A DNA stretch of 24,224 nucleotides from a virus, in IMG/VR virus record IMGVR_UViG_3300011188_000015, positions 1 to 24,224 of that record, one strand, 5' to 3'. A program made the position numbers and the translations under genes. The notes under the pieces are model-generated. The model was not told the origin of the DNA. It saw only the letters and a program-made list of their open reading frames with translations, and searched no databases. How positions within the stretch are numbered: the stretch's first letter is position 1; each line of letters begins with the position of its first letter. Shown here piece after piece: positions 14,585 through 20,203 of this stretch.

Positions 14585-14929
14585 CTACCTATCAAGCGAT
14601 GTACGCCGAGACGCACCAATAATAATTATACCCCTACCCCTTTGTTTTGCGCTTTCTTTTGCGCTTTTTTTATCGTGACACGATTTACACATGGCTTGTA
14701 AGTTATTTTCCTCCAGCTTTGCGCCACCATTTGTAATAGAAACAATGTGGTCTACTACGTTTGCCGGTGTTATCACGTCATCACTATCACAGGCCACGCA
14801 CATAGGATTTTTATCTAGATATCTTTTGCGAGCATTGCGCCATGTTCTACTGTTGTAGAACTTAGAGTTATCTACGCTGCGTGCGTGTTTAACTTGCGGC
14901 TTATGCCATGGTCTGTTTACCTTGCTCAT
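14585..14929 (-). CDS. HNH endonuclease of the packaging cluster
   Basis: 114 basic residues. A compact HNH domain is visible: MCVACDSD (first CxxC), NVVDHIVSITNGGAKLEENNLQAMC with the catalytic His-Asn spacing, and CKSCHDKKS (second zinc CxxC/H). The upstream FYNSRTWRNARKRYLDKNP is the usual lead-in of phage HNH proteins beside terminase, which in HK97-type phages help the large terminase cut at cos. That role here is inferred from gene order. The basic C-terminus probably binds DNA. It lies 2 bp downstream of the helicase stop. Confidence 0.92.
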   Translation of the reverse strand: MSKVNRPWHKPQVKHARSVDNSKFYNSRTWRNARKRYLDKNPMCVACDSDDVITPANVVDHIVSITNGGAKLEENNLQAMCKSCHDKKSAKESAKQRGRGIIIIGASRRTSLDR

Positions 14930-14931
14930 TG

Positions 14932-16368
14932 CTATATATCTCTATTAAAATCAAACGCTTGTGATGGGTCTGCAACCTTATCTAATCTAATAGCATCCTG
15001 GCTGTAGTTCTCTATATACTCGTGATCGTAGAATTTTGTCTTGTCGCCTTTCCAGAAGATAGGTACAGTGCCGGTGCCACCTTGTCGGAACTTAGAAAAT
15101 ATCAGTTCACTGTTCGCATTCTCAGCAGCGATGTCAGGCTCTGGTTCTAGACCATAATAATCTGGCCTGTACAAAAAGCAAACGATATCACTATCTTGTT
15201 CTATTGCACCAGATTCCCTAAGGTCAGAGAGCAGTGGACGCTTGGCACCGCCTCGTGTCTCTACTGCTCTAGATAGCTGACACGGTACAATCACAGGTAT
15301 CTTTAATTCTTTTGATAAGGCTTTAATCTTACGCGTTATGCTCGCTATCTCTTGCTCACGATTGCCGCGTGAGTCTACCGACTTATCACTAACAAGCTGC
15401 AGGTAGTCTACAAACAAAATACCTAGACCGTTCTCACGTTTCCATTTACGGGCTATGTTTATAATGTTGCTTATGTCTTGCGATGGTGAATCATTAAAGT
15501 GGCATTTATATTTAACCATTCTATCACGCACAACATATAGCTCTTGAAAGTACTCTTGCTTTTCAAACCCTTTGGTTAAGAGCTGTGATAAATGAAAATG
15601 GCTATCTATAGCTACAGCACGCGAGACAAGCTCAGTCGTAGGCATTTCTATAGATATAAATCCCGTAGTTACACCAGCCTTTGCAGCAGCTACCATGTTA
15701 CCTACCAGTAAAGATGTTTTACCCATACCAGGGCGCGCGCCTATCGTTATGTACGTACCAGGCTGCCAGCCGCTTGTAAACTTATCTACTCGTTTAAGTC
15801 CAGAGGTAACGCCAGTTATCTCATCGCTTTCTTTATTGCTTAACATTTCCACGCGTTTCTGCACAAAGTCCAATGCCTCTGGCATTGTCATTTGGTGCGT
15901 GCCAGAATCTAGTAGGTTGGTTATAGAATCTAGACCAGCTGTCTGTTTGCTTATTAAATCAAATATATCTACCTCGTCATCATACGCGTCGTGAATCATA
16001 AGTGTTGCGAGTCTTATAGCTTCACGACATACATATTTTTCTAGTAAAATTCTACAGTGAAACTCAACATTTGCAGAGCTTGACACTGAGTTAGAAATAT
16101 TTATTAAGAATTGCAAACCACCTATTTGCTCTATCGTGCCATCTTCTTTTAATTGCTGTACAACCGTCATTAAATCTACAGGAGTCAGATTTACATATAG
16201 CGATTTAATAGCCTTAAAAACGAGTGCATGCTTGCGGTCGTAAAAAACTACATCGCTTTTAATTACATTTACCACAGTGTCCACGCAGTCACCATCTACA
16301 AGCATTGCGCTTATAACAGCCGTTTCTAGTTCTTGACTATGTGGTGGTATTCTTAACAGATCAGTCAT
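14932..16368 (-). CDS. dnaB: Replicative DNA helicase, DnaB-like
   Basis: 478 residues, full-length DnaB architecture: an N-terminal helical domain (about 1-105, starting with the typical PHSQELETAVISAML), linker, and RecA-like domain from about 180. Motifs are Walker A GARPGMGKT (210-218), catalytic Glu241 in ISIEMP, Walker B LFVDYLQL (318-325), QLSRAVE (364-370), LSDLRESGAIEQDSD (380-394) and the arginine finger in SKFRQGGTG (425-433). It unwinds DNA at the phage fork. It overlaps the initiator gene by 4 bp; the initiator most likely loads it. The phage supplies its own helicase rather than a loader for the host one. Confidence 0.97.
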   Translation of the reverse strand: MTDLLRIPPHSQELETAVISAMLVDGDCVDTVVNVIKSDVVFYDRKHALVFKAIKSLYVNLTPVDLMTVVQQLKEDGTIEQIGGLQFLINISNSVSSSANVEFHCRILLEKYVCREAIRLATLMIHDAYDDEVDIFDLISKQTAGLDSITNLLDSGTHQMTMPEALDFVQKRVEMLSNKESDEITGVTSGLKRVDKFTSGWQPGTYITIGARPGMGKTSLLVGNMVAAAKAGVTTGFISIEMPTTELVSRAVAIDSHFHLSQLLTKGFEKQEYFQELYVVRDRMVKYKCHFNDSPSQDISNIINIARKWKRENGLGILFVDYLQLVSDKSVDSRGNREQEIASITRKIKALSKELKIPVIVPCQLSRAVETRGGAKRPLLSDLRESGAIEQDSDIVCFLYRPDYYGLEPEPDIAAENANSELIFSKFRQGGTGTVPIFWKGDKTKFYDHEYIENYSQDAIRLDKVADPSQAFDFNRDI

Positions 16369-17099
16369 AGCATTAATTTTCTAGTCGCAGGTGCGTTTGC
16401 AGCCGCTTCGTTAGGATCTATCTTCCAGTTGTTAATTAAAGCCATGAGCCTGCCATATAGCACCCGTGCATCGTACTTTAATTCCTCTTTTAAAACAGCC
16501 GCATTAAAATGGTTTATCACTTTAGGCCAGTGTTGCTTAACATGCTTTGGAGCTTTCATTTGTGCACTTTCGTAAAGAGATGGTGCATGAGCAGCCATCC
16601 AGTCACTAGCAAAATCGATTACAGCTGTTTCTGATACATTTGTATTTTCATTTGTTATTATAATATGTTCCTTATATGAACTGCCCGTTTGGGAACATCG
16701 ATGTTCCCGATTGGGAACATCGATGTTCCCATTTGGTAAAATGCATTTGCCCTTTTCGGAATCTATACAAATAGCTAATTCTTCCGGTGCACTTTTATCT
16801 GTTAACGCATACCATTTAGTTCTGTCCCAGCCGCTTGCGTTGTGGTTAGCATCTAGCAATAGACCAGCGTCTAGAAGCCTATTTATGGCGGTTCTTATTT
16901 GTTTTGTGGTAAGCCACTTAAACTGCTCAGCATACGCGGCTGCGCTGTTATATGTCCAGTATCTGTCCTCGTAAAAATGCTTTTGATTCGTGGCATTTTT
17001 GTACACCCAATATTGAATATTAGATAAAATAATTGCGCAGTTTACATCTAGTTCCTGGGCTATATTAATATCAAAATTCATCTTAACAACGTTGCTCAT
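16365..17099 (-). CDS. Phage replication initiator (lambda O-like), carrying the origin
   Basis: 244 residues. The N-terminal domain shows the winged-helix layout of Bacteroidetes phage replication proteins: FDINIAQELDVNCAIILSNI, RYWTYNSAAAYAEQF, TTKQIRTAINRLLDAGLLL and YALTD. The middle (about residues 119-140) is encoded by tandem DNA palindromes and reads PNGNIDVPNREHRCSQTG, a disordered linker. The C-terminal domain (about 160-235) is helical, the likely helicase-contacting part. As in lambda O, initiator binding sites probably lie inside its own gene, followed directly by the helicase gene. It overlaps the helicase and the preceding gene by 4 bp each. Confidence 0.85.
   Translation of the reverse strand: MSNVVKMNFDINIAQELDVNCAIILSNIQYWVYKNATNQKHFYEDRYWTYNSAAAYAEQFKWLTTKQIRTAINRLLDAGLLLDANHNASGWDRTKWYALTDKSAPEELAICIDSEKGKCILPNGNIDVPNREHRCSQTGSSYKEHIIITNENTNVSETAVIDFASDWMAAHAPSLYESAQMKAPKHVKQHWPKVINHFNAAVLKEELKYDARVLYGRLMALINNWKIDPNEAAANAPATRKLML
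16621..16735. other. Candidate replication origin: tandem palindromic iterons plus AT-rich stretch
   Basis: Two identical 18-bp palindromes, GGGAACATCGATGTTCCC, occupy 16691-16708 and 16713-16730 (22-bp period). The flanks extend the repeat to partial third copies (CCCGTTT on one side, ATTTGG on the other). Immediately beside them, 16621-16680 is strongly AT-rich with tracts such as TTGTTATTATAATATG. Iterons plus an adjacent unwinding element inside an initiator gene is the lambda-origin layout. The repeats are directly visible; origin function is inferred. Confidence 0.8.
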
Positions 17100-17446
17100 G
17101 CCTGTAATTTGTTAAAGCCAGTTATGATGATGTCTAGTGCTCTACCTAGCGTAGTGCCTTCATTTCGCTCACTTTCCCATGCCTGAGTTGCTAGATCAAG
17201 AGAACTGTAGCATACACCAGCCGTGTAGCCGCAATCGTAAAAACTGCGCAACTTGCCAGAGCAATGTAGCAAGTAGCCATACATAAGTTTAACCGGCAGG
17301 TTTCCAGGTTTATTAAAAAGAGCTGGCTCAACTTCAAAAACGTGTGCCACATACTTCTGGCGCATGTTTAAAGATTCATTCACTACCATATTTTTAATAT
17401 GTGCAGCACTTACTTTATTATCGCGATTATTGCTAACTACAGTCAT
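17096..17446 (-). CDS. Early hypothetical protein upstream of the replication initiator
   Basis: The start is taken at 17446 (MTVVSNNRDNK, 116 residues), 2 nt after the stop of the small cysteine protein; a longer frame to 17521 would overlap that gene. It is a mostly helical protein with VSAAHIKNMVVNESLNMRQKYVAHVFEVE and a C-terminal LGRALDIIITGFNKL. No recognised family or catalytic motif. Its place directly before the initiator and its 4-bp overlap suggest a replication-associated or early regulatory role. Confidence 0.65.
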   Translation of the reverse strand: MTVVSNNRDNKVSAAHIKNMVVNESLNMRQKYVAHVFEVEPALFNKPGNLPVKLMYGYLLHCSGKLRSFYDCGYTAGVCYSSLDLATQAWESERNEGTTLGRALDIIITGFNKLQA

Positions 17447-17448
17447 AA

Positions 17449-17604
17449 TTAAGAGATTAAAGGGGTTACAGCACCACACTTGCGGCACTCGTCTATAAAT
17501 GGTCCAGCATCTAGAATACACTCACCCGGCTTGCAGGTAGGCTTGTTACTTGCCGCATAGCTGCGTGCTATTTTACAGTTATGTGCAAGGCTATTAATCG
17601 TCAT
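17449..17604 (-). CDS. Small cysteine-rich early protein, 51 aa
   Basis: Read directly from the minus strand: ATG at 17604-17602, TAA at 17451-17449. The product begins MTINSLAHNCKIARSYAASN and contains five cysteines (10, 24, 29, 40, 43), the last two as CRKC before GAVTPLIS, resembling half of a zinc ribbon. It overlaps the preceding gene by 11 bp and ends 2 nt before the next start, the spacing of a real operon member. Family and role are unknown. It is too short to be picked up by simple length cut-offs. Confidence 0.65.
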   Translation of the reverse strand: MTINSLAHNCKIARSYAASNKPTCKPGECILDAGPFIDECRKCGAVTPLIS

Positions 17605-17833
17605 CACCGACAACTTTATCTAACATCCCTACATAAAAATCGCTACAGTCTTTTTTAAAGAGAATGTTGTTTTCAATTAAAGATTTCTCAATATCACATT
17701 GACACAAACAACTATCTATTTCAATTTTATTATAGTAGGTTTCTTTCTCTGCCATAAATCCAAAATGCTCTAAAAACTGTCTTGGCGTTTCTATTTCTTT
17801 TTCGCCTTTGTTTATTACTATTATATTACACAT
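17594..17833 (-). CDS. AT-rich small hypothetical protein with cysteine triplet
   Basis: 79 residues, acidic C-terminus (GDDD). The segment IDSCLCQCDIEKSLIENNILF has three cysteines in five residues. The pattern PRQFLEHFGFMAEKETYYNKIEID looks folded. No family recognised. It is preceded by the longest spacer of the early operon (168 bp, with dyads), which suggests its own promoter or an insertion. Confidence 0.6.
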   Translation of the reverse strand: MCNIIVINKGEKEIETPRQFLEHFGFMAEKETYYNKIEIDSCLCQCDIEKSLIENNILFKKDCSDFYVGMLDKVVGDDD

Positions 17834-17860
17834 AGTTTTAAAATTTAATTTTAGTTTTAA

Positions 17861-17957
17861 ACCCGCCCATCACATAACATTGTATATAAAACAGCTTTAG
17901 TTCTGTGCTTTATAGGTGGTTATTGTTTGTTTATTTAAGTTGTTTCCATTTTGGAAA
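17861..17957. other. Dyad-rich spacer in early operon
   Basis: Two structures are visible. The first has imperfect arms 17883-17894 (TATATAAAACAG) and 17903-17914 (CTGTGCTTTATA) around an 8-nt loop, flanked by ACCCGCCC and GGTGGTT. The second is TTTCCA/TGGAAA (17943-17948 and 17952-17957, 3-nt loop). The stop of the next gene upstream (TGA at 18002-18004) is followed by TAACG. It could hold a promoter, an operator, or an insertion boundary. No TAnnTTTG box is seen on the minus strand. Confidence 0.35.
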
Positions 17958-18001
17958 TATGTGCTATTTTACAAGCCGTTTCATATACTTTAACGTTAGC
18001 A

Positions 18002-18316
18002 TCACTCACTAATAATGCGTTTTACGGCACTGGTTAGCACCTTTTGAACACCGTGTATTGCGGCTATCTCATCCGGTTTAACACCCATTTTAACAATGCC
18101 ATACTTTAAACCTGTGATGCTGGTATAAGGCAATAGTTTTGACTTCAATATATCGTTGTAGGATAACCATTTGCGGCGTAGCAATGTCGATTGCAAGTCT
18201 CTAGTTTTCTGTAGTTCTACCTCGCTATCGGTGCGCACGAGCTCGCGTTTTGCGATAACCATACCCTCACTTTTCAGGTGTTTCATAAATTCAGATGCGC
18301 TTATTAAATTATCCAT
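18002..18316 (-). CDS. Putative DNA-binding early protein
   Basis: 104 residues. It begins MDNLISASEFMKHLKSEGMVI, which resembles the start of winged-helix or excisionase-like proteins. A second helical region (SYNDILKSKLLPYTSITGLK, then GIVKMGVKPDEIAAIHGVQKVL) may form another HTH, and the C-terminus is basic. It may be a regulator or excisionase, but no exact family is recognised. Its start overlaps the stop of the small membrane protein gene by 8 bp. Confidence 0.6.
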   Translation of the reverse strand: MDNLISASEFMKHLKSEGMVIAKRELVRTDSEVELQKTRDLQSTLLRRKWLSYNDILKSKLLPYTSITGLKYGIVKMGVKPDEIAAIHGVQKVLTSAVKRIISE

Positions 18317-18482
18317 CGTGCTCGTTTTTTAAAGATTTACCTAAAATTATAAGTACAAAAAGAAAGCAGGCAGTAACCATACCGCCGCCTATAAACGGGT
18401 GCCCAGATTCTATAAAGTACAGCCCGGCACTAAAAAACAGGATAGAAAACAAAGTCACAAAAAGTTCGATATTAATTCTCAT
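18309..18482 (-). CDS. Small membrane protein, two TM helices, 57 aa
   Basis: Read from the minus strand: ATG at 18482-18480, TAA at 18311-18309. It starts MRINIELFVTLFSILFFSAG. Hydrophobic stretches lie at about 7-24 and 34-49, separated by a short loop with ESGHPFIGGG; the C-terminus is charged (KSLKNEHDG). The ATG overlaps the TGA of the upstream gene as ATGA, and the 3' end overlaps the downstream start, so it sits correctly in the operon. Function unknown. Confidence 0.68.
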   Translation of the reverse strand: MRINIELFVTLFSILFFSAGLYFIESGHPFIGGGMVTACFLFVLIILGKSLKNEHDG

Positions 18483-18658
18483 TGGGTTGGGGTTTTAAGT
18501 AATTTTTGCAGGTAGGCCCGCTCATTTTCATTGTGTGCGATTAGATCTATTTTTTCAGATTCAGACCATAGCGTGCCACTATGTAGGCCATTAATACGTG
18601 CGTTTACCGCATTAAGGTTGCTTTGTATTTTACTACAGGGTAGACTAGTACACTCCAT
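18479..18658 (-). CDS. Small early protein, 59 aa
   Basis: Read from the minus strand: ATG at 18658-18656, TGA at 18481-18479. It starts MECTSLPCSKIQSNLNAVNA and continues as two polar helices ending in KLLKTPTQ. It overlaps the preceding gene by 14 bp and the following one as ATGA. No family is recognised. The case for it being real is gene packing: without it 162 bp would be empty in an otherwise overlapping operon. Confidence 0.62.
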   Translation of the reverse strand: MECTSLPCSKIQSNLNAVNARINGLHSGTLWSESEKIDLIAHNENERAYLQKLLKTPTQ

Positions 18659-18929
18659 CTTGCGCCATTTTTAGGGTTTTAACGCTTTCGCGAAAGTTAT
18701 CAAGCACCATTTCCATGTGCTCATTTACATCTTCTCTATACAAGCGGCCGTTCCAAAATCTTTCAGCAAGGCTTATTTTTTGCCAGTCCTTAAAAAAATC
18801 ATTATGCTCACGGCAGGTAATCACAAATTGCTGCCTGCTAGTAATAGGAATTTTTAAAAATTGATTACGTATATAAAGGGCATTTGCCGCTATTTTAATC
18901 GTTTCATTTACGGGGTTGATAACTACCAT
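18645..18929 (-). CDS. First gene of the leftward early operon
   Basis: The start is taken at ATG 18929 (MVVINPVNETIKIAANALYI, 94 residues); a longer frame begins only at a TTG inside the promoter region. It is helical, with RNQFLKIPITSRQQFVITCREH and WQKISLAERFWNGRL, ending KMAQDGVY. As the first gene opposite a repressor it occupies the place of Cro-like or early regulatory genes, but I see no clear HTH. It contains a CTTTCGCGAAAG palindrome encoding FRES. Confidence 0.68.
   Translation of the reverse strand: MVVINPVNETIKIAANALYIRNQFLKIPITSRQQFVITCREHNDFFKDWQKISLAERFWNGRLYREDVNEHMEMVLDNFRESVKTLKMAQDGVY
18685..18696. repeat. CTTTCGCGAAAG palindrome
   Basis: Perfect 12-bp copy within the first early gene, read as TTT CGC GAA AGC (FRES). 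Confidence 0.8.
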
Positions 18930-19077
18930 AATTAGACTATTTAAGATGAGTTTTAAAACAAGGCACAAATTTTGCCTCTTTGTTATACCGCAAATATATA
19001 CAAATAGATATAAATATGTACATATCAGAACTAAAATAAATACATATATTTGTAACTTACCAAAAACTCATGAAATT
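18930..19077. promoter_or_regulatory. Divergent lysis-lysogeny control region
   Basis: A 148-bp AT-rich gap between divergent early and repressor genes. A TATATTTG box at 19045-19052 (plus strand) lies 25 bp before the repressor ATG, and the same box on the minus strand at 18998-18991 faces the early operon; both match the Bacteroidetes TAnnTTTG (-7) consensus. Candidate operators lie between and over them: the perfect palindrome ATATGTACATAT (19014-19025) and the TACA/TGTA dyad at 19041-19054, sharing the half-site TACATAT. No good -33 box is seen for either promoter. Confidence 0.7.
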
Positions 19078-19512
19078 ATGGACTTCCAAAAAGCACGTAA
19101 ATGGCTCATAGACAATAGATATACTGCCTACGAGTTAACCAAGCACGTAGACCTAAGTCTACAAGGATTGCAAGATGTCTTAAATGGTGAAAGAACACCA
19201 CAACGTAAAACCATAGTCAAAATAGAAAACTTTGTACTTCAGGAAATAGACAAAAAAAAAGACAAAGGAAACGTTGTTTTAGAACCAATACATGAGTACA
19301 AAGCGATTACTAATAATGAGTTGTTTATCGCAATCCAAGACCTTACCACTGCTTTAGGTGAGAACGCAATACTAGTTTCAGATATTTTAAATAAAACCTA
19401 TCAGAATACTAAAGAGATAATCTCAACTATAAGGGTTATCGATAAAAGGCTATTAAGTGCTGCAAATTCCGATTTAAACAATAACAATAAAACTTATGGA
19501 AAACAAGAATAA
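19078..19512 (+). CDS. CI-like repressor of lysogeny (HTH)
   Basis: The start is taken at ATG 19078 (144 residues); the upstream part of the frame lies in the promoter region. The N-terminal domain is HTH-like: DFQKARKWLIDNRYTAYELT, then KHVDLSLQGLQDVLNGERTP, then KTIVKIENFVLQEI. The rest is a helical region (ELFIAIQDLTTALGENAILVSDIL, then NTKEIISTIRVIDKRLLSA), probably oligomerising. There is no S24 peptidase domain or Ser/Lys dyad, so induction by RecA-stimulated self-cleavage is not expected. It is divergent from the early operon and first in the only plus-strand operon, as expected for a lysogeny repressor. Confidence 0.8.
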   Translation: MDFQKARKWLIDNRYTAYELTKHVDLSLQGLQDVLNGERTPQRKTIVKIENFVLQEIDKKKDKGNVVLEPIHEYKAITNNELFIAIQDLTTALGENAILVSDILNKTYQNTKEIISTIRVIDKRLLSAANSDLNNNNKTYGKQE

Positions 19513-19672
19513 TAACAAGGTAAAAAACGCTAAAAAATCTCACAAAACAGAGCAAATTCATCTATTAAAACAGCAAAATAAGCACTTAAAAACCATAGAA
19601 AACTGGCTTACTTTTTTTGGAATTTTAACAATTTTATCAATGATAGCCATTGCATTATACGTAAATAAATAA
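19496..19672 (+). CDS. Small single-TM protein coupled to the repressor, 58 aa
   Basis: Read from the sequence: ATG at 19496-19498, TAA at 19670-19672. The N-terminal 35 residues are very basic and polar (start MENKNNNKVKNAKKSHKTEQ), followed by a hydrophobic helix (about 37-55, NWLTFFGILTILSMIAIAL) and a short polar end. The topology predicts a cytoplasmic basic domain and a membrane anchor. It overlaps the repressor by 17 bp in another frame and ends 3 nt before the secreted protein gene, so all three are made in lysogens. It may be a superinfection-exclusion protein or a membrane partner of the repressor; both are inference. Confidence 0.7.
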   Translation: MENKNNNKVKNAKKSHKTEQIHLLKQQNKHLKTIENWLTFFGILTILSMIAIALYVNK

Positions 19673-19675
19673 CCC

Positions 19676-20182
19676 ATGAAAAAAACAATTTTACTCATCC
19701 TTTTGCCTTATATGGCACTTGCGCAGCACGACTTTAAGGCAGCTAACAATGCCATCACCTGGACCCATATTTTCACTCAAGAAGTGAACGCAGCAGACTA
19801 TGCCAGCTATCTTTTAAAAGAGCTGCCGCACGCTACGCCTCAAACCATTAACGGTGATTTAATTAACGGCACTACAGCCTTTGCCCCTATTATATTAGAC
19901 CGCAAAGGCATACCCGCAGCCTATGCAAAGCAGGTGCGGTTTAATTATACGGTAGCACTTAAAGATGGACGTTATCGCGTACAGGTAAATAATATAGCCT
20001 ACGAGGGAATTATGCTAACCTTGTACGGTGTTACAGACGATAGCGACACGTACATAGATCGAAGCCTTATACGCACCAGAGACGGTGAGCTACGTAAAAA
20101 CAGCACCACAGCAGAGATACTGCAACGCCTGCACGATGCATTAATAGAGAAATTCAGCTATAAAAAACCAGAGGGCTGGTAG
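19676..20182 (+). CDS. Secreted DUF4468-like protein expressed from the lysogeny operon
   Basis: 168 residues with a Sec signal peptide (MKKTILLILLPYMALAQ, cleavage probably after ALA). The mature part resembles DUF4468 proteins of Bacteroidetes: an N-terminal TWTHIFTQEVNAADYASYLL, and a central strand pair with VRFNYTVALKDGRYRVQVNNI. No lipobox cysteine, so it should be periplasmic or surface-exposed rather than lipid-anchored. It is the last gene of the repressor operon and convergent with the integrase. Expression in lysogens suggests lysogenic conversion, for example envelope change or exclusion of other phages. Confidence 0.75.
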   Translation: MKKTILLILLPYMALAQHDFKAANNAITWTHIFTQEVNAADYASYLLKELPHATPQTINGDLINGTTAFAPIILDRKGIPAAYAKQVRFNYTVALKDGRYRVQVNNIAYEGIMLTLYGVTDDSDTYIDRSLIRTRDGELRKNSTTAEILQRLHDALIEKFSYKKPEGW

Positions 20183-20189
20183 TTTACAG

Positions 20190-20203
20190 GCTTTCGCGAA
20201 AGC
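20190..20203. repeat. GCTTTCGCGAAAGC palindrome between convergent genes
   Basis: A perfect 14-bp palindrome lies exactly between the secreted protein gene (stop at 20182) and the integrase stop (20204-20206). It is the only copy outside a coding frame. As RNA it would form a short hairpin, but no T-run follows, so terminator activity is doubtful. Confidence 0.75.

Noticed and set aside
16691-16730. CRISPR-like or transposon-end interpretation of the double palindrome
   Set aside because: Only two copies, a 22-bp period with a 4-bp spacer, no cas genes, no transposase, and the location in a replication initiator gene fits origin iterons better.
20190-20203. Bidirectional terminator function of the GCTTTCGCGAAAGC palindrome
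   Set aside because: There is no T-run on either strand and the motif also occurs inside coding frames, so it is better explained as the dispersed repeat.
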